This document shows positions 55,559-64,000 of a stretch of 64,000 nt of DNA, piece by piece; position 1 is the first letter of the stretch, and each line of letters begins with the position of its first letter. Both the position numbers and the translations under genes were made by a program. Origin of the DNA: Bacteroidia bacterium (lineage in GTDB: Bacteria > Bacteroidota > Bacteroidia > SpSt-205); the NCBI GenBank assembly GCA_026414975.1, contig JAOAHZ010000001.1:62001-126000 (forward strand), read 5' to 3'. The notes under the pieces are model-generated. The model made no database searches. It had not been told where the DNA came from and was given only the letters and a program-made list of their open reading frames with translations.

Positions 55559-55846
55559 GGGAGCCTTTTTGAGGAGGGAAGTAGTGGCACCCCCTAGAGA
55601 AAAAAATGTACCCTCCCCACAAGCAACACAACGGCAGCCCAAGCTCGCCAGATCATGCCCAATAGGAAAAACCGTATGCTATCTCTTGCTTCCTCCCCCC
55701 TCGTTCATTGGATTGGATAAGCCTTGTGGGTTCTACGAGTGTTACTTGAAGGGGACCAACGCAGCCGTGGTAGGGGAAACGACTCACGGGTAGTCGAGAG
55801 GGATAGTCCCTTTACAAGAGTCTGATTTGGAAACGTCGCTTTCGAC
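55559..55846. other. 288-nt gap without a gene, rich in small hairpins
   Basis: No convincing coding frame. The second half contains several possible stems: CCGTG/CACGG and CGACT/AGTCG, which share bases, then AGGGA-TAG-TCCCT, enclosed by CTTGT (about 55724) and ACAAG (about 55815). It precedes the efflux promoter, so it would be upstream of, not within, the leaderless efflux mRNA. It may be an operator region or an unrecognised small RNA. A TTTG lies 17 nt before the -7 box and could be the -33 element. Confidence 0.35.
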
Positions 55847-55854
55847 TACCTTTG
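55847..55854 (+). promoter_or_regulatory. -7 promoter box of the RND efflux operon
   Basis: TACCTTTG, then 6 nt, then ATG at 55861. A TTTG 17 nt upstream of the box fits the -33 element of Bacteroidota promoters. Confidence 0.68.
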
Positions 55855-55860
55855 TGCGCT

Positions 55861-56988
55861 ATGACCGCGGCGACCGGCCGTGGGCGACGACAGCGAGGTT
55901 ATACGCTTCCTGTCGCCACCCGGGGGCTGCTGAGGCTGTTGAGCCTACTGCTACTCAGTGGATGTCAAAAGCATGCAGAAAAGCCTGAGGAAGAACTCTT
56001 GCGCGTTACTTCTCCTTTGCGCAGGGATACCACTTTATCCCGAGAATATGTCTGTCAGATACGAGCGATTCGGCAGATAGAGATACGCGCCTTAGAGCCA
56101 GGCTATCTCCAAGCTGTCTATGTGGATGAAGGGCAATTTGTCCGCGCGGGTCAGGTTCTCTTCCAGATTCTTCCCTCCATCTATCAGGCGGAATACCAAA
56201 AAGCCGCCGCAGAGGTGCAGTACGCCGAAGTGGAGTATCGCAATGCAAAAGCCTTGGCTGATAGCGGCGTAATCTCACCCAATCAGTTGGCCCTCGTCAA
56301 AGCCAAACTGGAAAAAGCCAAGGCTGAGTTGGCTCTCACCCAGGCCCATCTGCAGTTTACTACGATTCGTGCGCCATTTGATGGTTTAGTGGGCTTACTG
56401 CAAGTGCGGGTGGGCTCTCTCTTAGAAGAAGGTGAGCTCCTTACGACGCTCTCTGATATCAGTCAGCTGTGGGTATACTTCAATGTGCCCGAAGCTGAAT
56501 ATCTTGAGTACGCCAGTAAGCTGAAAAAGGACAGCATTCTCCGAGTACGGCTACGCATGGCGAATGGGAAGCTTTTCCCCCATGAGGGGTCCGTAACCGC
56601 CGTAGAAGCAGAGTTTGACAATAAAACGGGAAATATCCCTTTTCGGGCCACTTTCCCGAATCCAGAAGGCCTTTTACGCCACGGTGAAACCGGAAATATC
56701 ATCATATCACAACCTTTTTTCCAAGCGCTGCTCATCCCACAAAAAGCCACCTTTGAAATCATGGACAAAAAGTATGTCTATGTAGTGGAGGAGAAAGACA
56801 CTCTGCGTGCTCGACCTATTGAGGTAGCCGCGGAACTGCCTCACTTATACATTGTGGCGAGGGGGCTCACAGAAAAGGATAAAATTCTTTTGGAGGGGCT
56901 TAATAAAGTACATGAGGGTGAAAGAGTGAGTTATGTATTCGTGCCCCCAGAAGAGGCTTTATCTGAGCTACACCTCCATGCAGAGTAA
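55861..56988 (+). CDS. RND efflux periplasmic adaptor (membrane-fusion lipoprotein)
   Basis: A 375-residue adaptor linking the inner-membrane pump to the outer-membrane channel. The signal ends in the lipobox LLLSGC (Cys about 36), so it is lipid-anchored. Then come a barrel-lipoyl half (QVLFQILPSIY), a helical hairpin (about 100-150), the second lipoyl half FTTIRAPFDGLVG and a C-terminal membrane-proximal domain. The ATG at 55861 is chosen over a TTG three codons upstream because of the promoter box. It is the first of a three-gene pump operon. Likely substrates are drugs, detergents or metals; none is indicated. Confidence 0.9.
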   Translation: MTAATGRGRRQRGYTLPVATRGLLRLLSLLLLSGCQKHAEKPEEELLRVTSPLRRDTTLSREYVCQIRAIRQIEIRALEPGYLQAVYVDEGQFVRAGQVLFQILPSIYQAEYQKAAAEVQYAEVEYRNAKALADSGVISPNQLALVKAKLEKAKAELALTQAHLQFTTIRAPFDGLVGLLQVRVGSLLEEGELLTTLSDISQLWVYFNVPEAEYLEYASKLKKDSILRVRLRMANGKLFPHEGSVTAVEAEFDNKTGNIPFRATFPNPEGLLRHGETGNIIISQPFFQALLIPQKATFEIMDKKYVYVVEEKDTLRARPIEVAAELPHLYIVARGLTEKDKILLEGLNKVHEGERVSYVFVPPEEALSELHLHAE

Positions 56989-57004
56989 TAAAAAGTAGAT
57001 TCCC

Positions 57005-60000
57005 ATGTTTAGTGGTATCCTAAAGAGGCCGGTCTTAGCGATTGTCCTGTCGGCTCTGGTTGTTTTCGTAGGGGTTTTGTCGCTTGTTCAGCTGCCTATA
57101 TCGCAGTTTCCTCAGGTGGCCCCGACTACAGTAAACGTTTTTATCGCTTACCCCGGAGCAAATGCCGACGTCCTTATCAAATCCACTATTATTCCCTTAG
57201 AGCAGGCTATCAACGGGGTGCCTGGCATGCGATACATCATATCGGATGCGACAAGTGCTGGAGAGGGAACTATCCAAGTCGTTTTTGATCCAGGGACTGA
57301 CCCAGATGAAGCTGTCGTGCGAGTCAAAATCCGTGTAGATCAAGTGATGCCGCTCCTACCTCCACTGGTTCAGCGAGAAGGTGTCATCATCACCCCGATT
57401 GACCCCAGTATGCTCATGTACATCAATCTCTACAGCACCGACAGCACGATGGATGAAAAGTTCTTATACAACTATGCCCTGACCAAAATGATACCCGAGA
57501 TCCAGCGTATAAAGGGGGTGGCTCGGGCCCAGATTTTAGGGAGTCGGATCTATGCTATGCGAGTATGGCTCAATCCCGATCGCATGCGGGCCTACAATGT
57601 CTCCGCAGAAGAGGTCATGGAAGCCATGCTGGAGCAAAGTCTGCTCGCCCGTCCAGGACGCTTGGGGCAGAGCTCTGGCAAAGCAGCTCAATCGCTGGAA
57701 TACACCCTCATCTATCAAGATAGATACAATAAGCCCGAGCAATACGAGAACATTATCATAAGAGCCGATGAAAGCGGAAAAATCCTCCGATTGAAAGATA
57801 TCGCTCGCGTAGAGCTGGGGTCTGAGTTCTATGACATCTATTCAAATATCAATGGTCGCGCTGCAACTTCTATCGTTCTCAAGCAGATCACTGGCAGTAA
57901 TGCTCAGGAGGTGATCCGAGAAGTGAAGGAAAAACTTCGCGAGTTTGAGAAGGACTTTCCGACCGGACTCAAGTACAACCTAAGCTACGATGTATCCCGA
58001 TTCTTAGATGCCTCCATTGAACAGGTGCTGGAGACTTTGCGGGATGCGTTCATTTTGGTGGCCTTGGTCGTACTGGTCTTTTTAGGAGACTGGCGCTCTA
58101 CGCTTATCCCCATGTTGGCTGTTCCTGTATCGCTGGTGGGGGCTTTCTTTTTCGTAAATGTATTCGGGCTTTCTATCAATCTCGTCGTCCTATTCGCCGT
58201 AGTGCTGGCTATTGGGATCGTTGTAGATGATGCTATCGTCGTAATAGAGGCGACCCATGCGCAGATGGAACTGGAAGGGCTCTCTCCTTACAGAGCCGTA
58301 CAAAAAGTCATGCAGACGATCAGCGGCGCTATCATAGCGATTACGCTGGTGATGGTGGCGGTATTTGTACCCATTGCTTTTCTCAGCGGTCCGGTAGGGG
58401 TCTTTTATCGGCAGTTCTCTATTACGATAGCCAGCTCCATTGTTCTCTCGGGGTTAGTGGCGCTGACCTTGACGCCTGTGCTCAGTGCTATGATCCTGCG
58501 CCCTGTGCATGGGCATTCGCATGCTCCTACGCGATCGCTGTGGGGACGTTTCCTTAGAGCTTTCAATCGGGGTTTTGAACGGCTGTCCGAACGGTACGCT
58601 GGGCTACTGAAACTAATCGTTACGCAACGAGGCCTTACTCTGGGCATCATCGGGGCCTTTGTGGGGGGGATTGTCTTTATGGCTGAAATCTTACCTGAGG
58701 GCTTCGTGCCTAATGAAGATCAAGGGATCATCTACGCTGTTTTGCAAACGCCTCCTGGCTCTACGCTGGAGCGAACCTTTGCCGTCTCTCGACAGCTACA
58801 GGCTATCTGCGAAAGCATCCCCGAAATAGAATCAGCTACAGCCCTGGCGGGATATGAGATCATGACGGAAGGGCGCGGTTCTAATGCTGGAACCGTCCTC
58901 ATCAACCTCAAAGATTGGTCGCAGCGTAAGCGCTCTGTCGCAGAAATCCGCGAGGAATTAGAGGAAAAAAGTCGTTCTCTCCCCGCTATTGTCGAGTTTT
59001 TTGACCCTCCAGCTGTACCCGGCTTCGGTACCTCGGGAGGGTTCTCCTTACGCCTGTTAGACAAAACGGGCACACTGGACTATCAGGCCTTCGATAAGGT
59101 CGTGCGGAAGTTCATGGATGAGCTCCGCAAGCGCAAAGAACTGACAGGGCTTTTCACCTTTTATGCAGTGAACTACCCCCAGTACGAACTGGTCATAGAC
59201 AATCAGGTCGCTATGCAAAAAGGCGTCTCCATCGGTAAAGCCATGGAAAATCTCAATATTCTCATCGGCAGTACGTATGAGCAGGGATTTATTCGGTTTG
59301 GACGGTTCTTTAAGGTGTACGTGCAAGCCTCCCCAGAGTTTCGGCGGTATCCTTCTGACCTTCTCAACCTTTACGTCAAAAACGATAAAGGAGAACAAGT
59401 CCCTTACTCTTCCTTTATGCGAATGATCAAGAAGCAAGGCCCGAATGAGCTCACCCGCTACAACTTGTACAACTCGGCAGCGATCCGCGGGTTACCTGCA
59501 CCCGGTTATACCACTGGAGAAGCGATAGAAGCCATACGAGAAGTCGCGGCCCAGACCCTTCCTAAGGGCTACGATATCGCTTGGGAGGGGCTCTCCTACG
59601 ATGAAGCCCGCCGAGGGAATGAAGCTTTGTACATCTTTTTGGTGGTGATAGCATTTGTATACTTGGTCTTAGCAGCACAGTATGAGAGTTTTCTTTTGCC
59701 CTTTGCGGTTCTCCTGTCACTGCCGATCGGGATATTTGGGGCTTTTCTCATGCTGTGGCTCATGGGGTTAGCAAATGACATATTTGCCCAGATAGCGCTT
59801 ATTATGGTGGTGGGGCTCTTGGGCAAGAATGCGGTCCTGATCGTAGAATATGCTGTGCAGCGGCAGCGGGAGGGCCTCTCTATCTCAGAAGCGGCGGTGG
59901 AGGGGGCCAAAATGCGTCTGAGACCGATCTTGATGACTTCCTTTGCCTTTGTAGCGGGGGTGATCCCGCTTATGTTGGCGCATGGAGCAGGCGCAGTGGG

Positions 60001-60262
60001 AAGCCGCACCGTAGGGAGTGCTGCCTTTGGAGCTGTGCTACTGGGGACGGTTTTGGGAGTCCTCGTTATCCCAGGCTTGTATTACATTTTCGCTAAGCTG
60101 GGTGAGGGGAAACAGCTTTTACAAGACCAAGAAGACCGATCTCTAACAGAAGAGTTTGTACAAGAATCTTTTATGAAAGCCTCGCTTTGGAAGCGTCTTA
60201 CCCATGTGCGCACCCTGTGGCGGCTCAGACGCAGGCGTCGTTCCAAAACTCAGGTCTTATGA
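57005..60262 (+). CDS. RND multidrug efflux pump, HAE1 (AcrB-like) family
   Basis: A 1085-residue proton-driven inner-membrane transporter. Helix 1 starts MFSGILKRPVLAIVLSALVV. Residues of the proton relay are visible: the Asp pair in VVDDAIVVIEA (about 403-413) and the Lys in GLLGKNAVLIVEYA. Two large periplasmic domains and 12 helices match AcrB/MexB. The C-terminal 60 residues are hydrophilic and basic (LRRRRRSK). It starts 16 nt after the adaptor, and its stop overlaps the channel gene (ATGA). Confidence 0.95.
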   Translation: MFSGILKRPVLAIVLSALVVFVGVLSLVQLPISQFPQVAPTTVNVFIAYPGANADVLIKSTIIPLEQAINGVPGMRYIISDATSAGEGTIQVVFDPGTDPDEAVVRVKIRVDQVMPLLPPLVQREGVIITPIDPSMLMYINLYSTDSTMDEKFLYNYALTKMIPEIQRIKGVARAQILGSRIYAMRVWLNPDRMRAYNVSAEEVMEAMLEQSLLARPGRLGQSSGKAAQSLEYTLIYQDRYNKPEQYENIIIRADESGKILRLKDIARVELGSEFYDIYSNINGRAATSIVLKQITGSNAQEVIREVKEKLREFEKDFPTGLKYNLSYDVSRFLDASIEQVLETLRDAFILVALVVLVFLGDWRSTLIPMLAVPVSLVGAFFFVNVFGLSINLVVLFAVVLAIGIVVDDAIVVIEATHAQMELEGLSPYRAVQKVMQTISGAIIAITLVMVAVFVPIAFLSGPVGVFYRQFSITIASSIVLSGLVALTLTPVLSAMILRPVHGHSHAPTRSLWGRFLRAFNRGFERLSERYAGLLKLIVTQRGLTLGIIGAFVGGIVFMAEILPEGFVPNEDQGIIYAVLQTPPGSTLERTFAVSRQLQAICESIPEIESATALAGYEIMTEGRGSNAGTVLINLKDWSQRKRSVAEIREELEEKSRSLPAIVEFFDPPAVPGFGTSGGFSLRLLDKTGTLDYQAFDKVVRKFMDELRKRKELTGLFTFYAVNYPQYELVIDNQVAMQKGVSIGKAMENLNILIGSTYEQGFIRFGRFFKVYVQASPEFRRYPSDLLNLYVKNDKGEQVPYSSFMRMIKKQGPNELTRYNLYNSAAIRGLPAPGYTTGEAIEAIREVAAQTLPKGYDIAWEGLSYDEARRGNEALYIFLVVIAFVYLVLAAQYESFLLPFAVLLSLPIGIFGAFLMLWLMGLANDIFAQIALIMVVGLLGKNAVLIVEYAVQRQREGLSISEAAVEGAKMRLRPILMTSFAFVAGVIPLMLAHGAGAVGSRTVGSAAFGAVLLGTVLGVLVIPGLYYIFAKLGEGKQLLQDQEDRSLTEEFVQESFMKASLWKRLTHVRTLWRLRRRRRSKTQVL

Positions 60263-61689
60263 GAGCCTCGGCATGGCTGGTGCAAGTAAGTCTTTGGCTG
60301 GCGTTGGGCAGCTGCATAGGGCCTCGTGTCAGCCAACCCATCCCCCCTCTACGATTACCGACTCGGTACGCTTCTCTAAGTTCCGCTGATACCTTCTCCT
60401 TAGCTGCGGTACCTTGGCAGACGTACTTTCATGACTCTCTCTTGGTAGCCCTCTTAGACTCAGCTCTTCAGAATAATCAGGAGCTGCGCATTTTGCTAGC
60501 AGAAATAGAGATCAGCCGCAACGAGGTCAAAGCGCGGACGGGGGAGTATCTTCCCTTTGTTCATATAACCACTCAGGCCGACGTAGACAAAGTAGGAGAA
60601 TACACCCGCTCTGGGGCCGTAGAAAGAGGGTTGGAAATAGAGCCAGGGCGCCCCTTTCCTTCCCCCCTCTCTACTTATCAGGTTGGCCTCGCCTCCTCCT
60701 GGGAAATAGACATCTGGAAACGCCTTCGCAACGCCCGAAAAGCCGCCTTCCTGCGCTACCTCGCGAGTATAGAAGCCCGACGCTTCGCCGTAACCAACCT
60801 CATCGCTGAGGTAGCGGAAAGCTACTACGAACTGCAAGCCTTAGACAACCTCCTTGCTATTCTCAATGAATACATCCAAATCCAGTCCAACGCCCTCCAG
60901 TTGATTCGTCTGAGCAAACAGGCGGGACGAGCCACCCAGCTCGCCGTCAACCGATTTGAGGCCCGTCTGCTCAACACCCAGAATCGCCGCTACGCCATCC
61001 AGCAGCGCCGCACCGAAACAGAAAACCGTCTCTACTTCTTATTGGGGCGCCTCCCAGGGACGATCCCCATGCGGTCAGAAACCTTTCTCCAAATCGTCAT
61101 CGATACCTCGGCTTTGGCGGGCCTTCCTGCGCAGCTTCTTCAGAATCGTCCTGATATTCGTCAGGCGGAGCTGGAGCTAAGGGCAGCTCATGTAGAGACT
61201 CAGGTGGCTCGCGCAGCTTTCTATCCCAGCCTGTCTTTAGCAGGAGCCGTGGGGTGGCAAGCCTTTCATCCGACGGTCCTCTTCTTGCCCCAATCCATTC
61301 TCTATCAGGTGGCGGCAGAAGCTGTAACGCCTTTCATCAATAGGAATGCCCTCAAAGCCGCTTACGCCTCGGCTACGGCCCGCCAGCGCCAAGCCCTCCT
61401 CCGCTACGAACAGACTCTTATTCGCGCTTATACGGAGGTTCTCAATGAGCTGGCCCGTTTGCGTAACTTCTCCGAAAGTTTCCGCACCAAAGAGCGAGAG
61501 GTTCAGATTCTCACAGAGTCCGTTACCATCGCTAACAACCTTTACCGCTCTGCAGAGGCAGATTATTTAGAGGTACTACTGACCCAGATAGAAGCCTTAG
61601 ACGCCCGCATGGAGCTAATAGAGGCAAAAATGGAACTTCTGCGGGCGCAAGTGCGATTGTATCGCGTCTTAGGTGGCGGCTGGCGGTGA
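60259..61689 (+). CDS. Outer-membrane efflux channel lipoprotein (TolC/NodT family)
   Basis: A 476-residue outer-membrane factor. The signal ends in lipobox LALGSC (Cys about 19). Two repeats of helix-strand-helix follow, with family segments VPWQTYFHDSLLVALLDSAL, LASSWEIDIWKRLRNARKAA and NRPDIRQAELELRAAHVETQVARAAFYPSL. The start is ATG 60259, overlapping the pump stop; the longer in-frame opening at 60187 lies inside the pump gene. It completes the tripartite pump. No regulator gene is adjacent. Confidence 0.93.
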   Translation: MRASAWLVQVSLWLALGSCIGPRVSQPIPPLRLPTRYASLSSADTFSLAAVPWQTYFHDSLLVALLDSALQNNQELRILLAEIEISRNEVKARTGEYLPFVHITTQADVDKVGEYTRSGAVERGLEIEPGRPFPSPLSTYQVGLASSWEIDIWKRLRNARKAAFLRYLASIEARRFAVTNLIAEVAESYYELQALDNLLAILNEYIQIQSNALQLIRLSKQAGRATQLAVNRFEARLLNTQNRRYAIQQRRTETENRLYFLLGRLPGTIPMRSETFLQIVIDTSALAGLPAQLLQNRPDIRQAELELRAAHVETQVARAAFYPSLSLAGAVGWQAFHPTVLFLPQSILYQVAAEAVTPFINRNALKAAYASATARQRQALLRYEQTLIRAYTEVLNELARLRNFSESFRTKEREVQILTESVTIANNLYRSAEADYLEVLLTQIEALDARMELIEAKMELLRAQVRLYRVLGGGWR

Positions 61690-61951
61690 GAGAAAAAACC
61701 CCCTCACTCCATAACCCAACCGAAAGCTCACTGCATCTTTCCTTGATTCCCATTAGAGTTTTATCACATAGCTGCATACCCTACCCGCAGTAAGTTGATA
61801 GAGATGTACATGTCTGAGGTCCTGAATATCTATCTGCGCGGACGGTTGATGAGCCAGGGGGCTTCTCTTTGAATTAACCCGAAGGCACCTTCTCTGTAAT
61901 CCCAGCACCCTCTACCCAAGCAATGGGGGCTTCTACCGCTCAAAAAGGCCC
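61690..61951. other. Gap of 262 nt after the efflux operon
   Basis: No coding frame, RNA gene or strong hairpin is recognised. It is AT-richer than its surroundings. Confidence 0.4.
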
Positions 61952-61959
61952 TTACTTTG
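61952..61959 (+). promoter_or_regulatory. -7 promoter box of the last membrane-protein gene
   Basis: TTACTTTG (one mismatch), then CTAAC, then ATG at 61965. It is the same box as at nuoF and decides the start against the ATG at 61923. Confidence 0.55.
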
Positions 61960-61964
61960 CTAAC

Positions 61965-63530
61965 ATGGCCCATAAAAATTCTCCGCCGCCTCTATTGTGG
62001 ATAGCTCTTTCTGCACTCCTGACTCTACTTTATCTCCCGATTACACTCAATAACCGAGATATATTCATAGGCTCAGCTGAGACGCTGGAGGACTGCAAAA
62101 AAAGTGATTATTGTAGGCCCAATCTACACTTATTTCCGATTAGATTTATCGCTGAGCAAGGAGATTCGTGGAGTTATCTACGGCCTATAGAGTACGCTTT
62201 CACACAAGGTATTTACTGGGATGACTATAGAATGCCGGGCTATGGAGCAGTTTATGCGATTTTTCTATTTATCACAGGAAGCAAGGACCTATCCATATGG
62301 TGCCTCATTATCGTGCAAATCATCTTATGGAGCGCAGCTGTAGGACTAATAGCTAGAGAAATGGTCATTAGAGGTATAAGCCGTAGATCGGCCTGGCTTT
62401 TTGTAATGCTGGTTAGCCTCTCCCCCGCCTCCTACTATGTAAGGTCACTCAGCACGGAAAGTCTTACAGCGTCAGCGGGTTTAGTCGGAGTACTTAGTTT
62501 GATGCGAGGGTGGTATGGATTATCAGGCTTTTTATTGTCATGGGCTTTCTTTATGAGACCTGTTCATGTTCTGTGGATAGTAATAGGTTTCATTTATGTA
62601 GCAAGCCGACTTGATATCAAGAAGCTATTCTTTTTTTGCCTCCCTATTTTACTGATAGAAGGCGCCTGGGTCGGGCGGAACTATATCCGATACGGCGACT
62701 TTCGCCCTCTCACGGGTAGCAAAACGACATTCTATCCTCATGTTTATAGCCGATATGACTTTCAAGCCATAGAGTTGTATAGACGTACCGAACAAAGCGA
62801 TATGAGAGAGGCTATACGAGGCCGCAACCTAATCAGCCTGCTTTTTTGCTACGATTCAACCCCTCCCGCCCTTGAAGACATACCTAAAATAACACCCAAC
62901 TACCTACTCACAACGACCTGCCCCCCTGAAAGCCTACACACAGCTACTCAGTTGGCCTGCGACTTGAATCATTCTCCTTCCTATACGTACATGCCGCCTG
63001 AAAGCCTTTTCTATGGGAAAAGGTATGTATCCCCAGAAGCCTATGTCATAAACTTCGCGCCTGACTCCAATGATTGTGAGAAAGAGAAGAGACTGGTAAA
63101 TATACTGAGGACTTGTTCAGAAAGCCTGAAAAGATACAGAAGCCAGAATCCTCTCTTTGTCGTGAAAGCCTTTCTACATCATATATTCGGCACCTCCTAC
63201 GCCTACTCTCATTACGATAAGGTATCAAGTAGCATGAGAGCTACACTCAAGCGTTTATACTACAGTGCATACAGTTGGATTTACCTCGTAGCCTTCATCG
63301 CTTCCCTCTACTACCTCGTCATGGGGGAGGGTCTTTCACGTCTATCTGCTTTGTATGCTGGATCAATACTGATGGCCTATGCAGCGATTGGATTAGTGGA
63401 GCGAAGGTACATAGAAAGCGTATCGCCTCTCCTGATGATTCAGTTTATTTACCTATTACAGGGAGGCGAGCAATCACTCCGGCGCCTAATAAACAGGTAT
63501 AATCCTTGCAAACTTCGGGGCATGCAGTAA
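61965..63530 (+). CDS. Polytopic membrane protein, glycosyltransferase-like
   Basis: A 521-residue protein with about nine hydrophobic helices. The first periplasmic loop (about 60-110) contains EQGDSWSYLRPIEY and a later RMPGYGAVYAIF, and a large soluble loop (about 255-420) has several cysteines. The layout resembles lipid-linked-sugar-dependent glycosyltransferases of the GT39/RgtA type, but no diagnostic Asp pair can be assigned, so function remains open. Codon use looks more AT-rich than in neighbours, which may point to transfer. Confidence 0.7.
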   Translation: MAHKNSPPPLLWIALSALLTLLYLPITLNNRDIFIGSAETLEDCKKSDYCRPNLHLFPIRFIAEQGDSWSYLRPIEYAFTQGIYWDDYRMPGYGAVYAIFLFITGSKDLSIWCLIIVQIILWSAAVGLIAREMVIRGISRRSAWLFVMLVSLSPASYYVRSLSTESLTASAGLVGVLSLMRGWYGLSGFLLSWAFFMRPVHVLWIVIGFIYVASRLDIKKLFFFCLPILLIEGAWVGRNYIRYGDFRPLTGSKTTFYPHVYSRYDFQAIELYRRTEQSDMREAIRGRNLISLLFCYDSTPPALEDIPKITPNYLLTTTCPPESLHTATQLACDLNHSPSYTYMPPESLFYGKRYVSPEAYVINFAPDSNDCEKEKRLVNILRTCSESLKRYRSQNPLFVVKAFLHHIFGTSYAYSHYDKVSSSMRATLKRLYYSAYSWIYLVAFIASLYYLVMGEGLSRLSALYAGSILMAYAAIGLVERRYIESVSPLLMIQFIYLLQGGEQSLRRLINRYNPCKLRGMQ

Positions 63531-63576
63531 TGGGTATGGGCCAACCATATCCTACTTCCCTTCCCCTTTTGTTTGT

Positions 63577-64000
63577 ATGGACATGGCCAAATCACGAGGA
63601 CTGCGAGCCTTCGTAGAAAAGTTGGCGGCTGCGGGGGAGCTGCGTCGGATTCAGGTACCTGTATCACCACATTTAGAAGTTACGGAGATCACCGATCGTA
63701 TCACCAAAGCTGGAGGTCCAGCTCTGCTCTTTGAGAACACGGGGACAGCCTTTCCCATCCTTATCAATGCCTACGGCTCTGAGCGACGCATGGCTCTGGC
63801 CTTAGGCGTGGAGGACATAGAGAGCATATCTCGGCGCATTTTAGACTTATTTCGGCAGATTGCGGGGCCCAAGGCTTCACTTTGGGAAAAACTCGCTCTC
63901 TTACCTAAACTAAGCGAAGTCGCCAGCTATCTCCCACGCCGCTGGCGCAAAGGCAAACCTCCCTGTCAAGAAGTCGCACACATAGGAAAAGAGGCTCGCC
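63577..64000 (+). CDS. UbiD-family decarboxylase, 5' part (runs off right edge)
   Basis: The first 141 codons of a UbiD-type prenylated-FMN decarboxylase. The segments SRGLRAFVEKLAAAGELRRI, EVTEITDRITKAGGPALLFEN and the later RRMALALG are typical of the N-terminal domain. In menaquinone-using bacteria such enzymes act late in menaquinone synthesis (MenA-independent futalosine route, MqnL) or on other aromatic acids. ATG 63577 and ATG 63583 are both possible; a TTTGTTTG box lies just before. The catalytic part is outside the window. Confidence 0.85.
   Translation, partial: MDMAKSRGLRAFVEKLAAAGELRRIQVPVSPHLEVTEITDRITKAGGPALLFENTGTAFPILINAYGSERRMALALGVEDIESISRRILDLFRQIAGPKASLWEKLALLPKLSEVASYLPRRWRKGKPPCQEVAHIGKEAR

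Noticed and set aside
55569-55793. 74-codon open frame in the gap before the efflux operon
   Set aside because: The composition is unlike neighbouring proteins, with no promoter box, motif or coupling. It is treated as non-coding.

Overview
The window looks like part of a chromosome from an uncultured, possibly thermophilic member of the Bacteroidota (FCB group). The evidence is three proteins with type IX secretion sorting tails (types A and B), the DUF3822-rsmD pair, DUF4476 and DUF2795 proteins, an E1 dehydrogenase subunit of the Bacteroidota type, a Rho with a long N-terminal insertion, and a promoter -7 box of the Bacteroidota form TAnnTTTG. Coding density is very high, many neighbours overlap by 4-30 nt, and GTG and TTG starts are common. 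I see no rRNA, tRNA, CRISPR array, insertion sequence or prophage, so this is core chromosome rather than a mobile island. The lineage below phylum level is a guess.

Layout. 1-3073 (minus): 5' part of a 2-oxoacid dehydrogenase E1, a secreted protein of unknown function and a sugar-lactone oxidase. 3318-6520 (plus): thioredoxin-like protein, glutamine amidotransferase (pabA/trpG), alpha/beta hydrolase, CBS protein, thiE. 6589-9762 (minus): amidohydrolase, HNH nuclease, NlpC/P60 hydrolase, N-acetylglucosamine kinase. 9801-12788 (plus): TetR regulator, aminotransferase, PHP-like membrane protein. 12724-17610 (minus): purN, a large membrane-TPR protein, an SNF symporter. 17694-23186 (plus): a lone nuoF, a DivIVA-domain protein, dcd, lpxD, DUF502, Nudix, 2-hydroxyacid dehydrogenase. 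23106-30634 is mostly minus: membrane protein, secreted multidomain amidase, DUF4476, epimerase and a response-regulator/kinase fusion, with a small TPR gene on plus. 30729-36299 (plus): rho, rlmN, a Fic-like protein, DUF3822, rsmD. 36377-40985 (minus): surface proteins, a DNA glycosylase, rhomboid. 41046-44715 (plus): DUF2795, a split membrane Fe-S oxidoreductase, acyl-CoA dehydrogenase. 44992-52173 (minus): purL, lepB, Wzi-like protein, nusB, leucine dehydrogenase, ndk. 52222-63530 is mostly plus: enolase, ftsB-like, a broken FkbM methyltransferase (minus), a sorting-tail protein, a complete RND efflux operon and a membrane protein. The right edge cuts a UbiD-family decarboxylase.

The most striking signal is regulatory. 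Nearly every gene that heads a transcription unit has a TAnnTTTG box ending only 3-6 nt, most often exactly 4 nt, before its ATG or GTG. In Bacteroidota this box sits around -7, so transcription should begin at or within a few nt of the start codon. This predicts largely leaderless mRNAs, and it corrects several gene starts (symporter, TPR protein, DUF2795, ndk, enolase, efflux adaptor, last membrane protein). Genes inside operons instead begin by overlapping the preceding stop (ATGA, TTGA, GTG...TGA). rho and the Fic gene are exceptions with real leaders. Other points of interest are two very GC-rich hairpins with 3-nt loops between convergent genes, loss of catalytic residues in the Fic-like protein and RsmD of one operon, a probable two-gene ETF:menaquinone oxidoreductase beside an acyl-CoA dehydrogenase, and an FkbM gene broken by two nearby indels.
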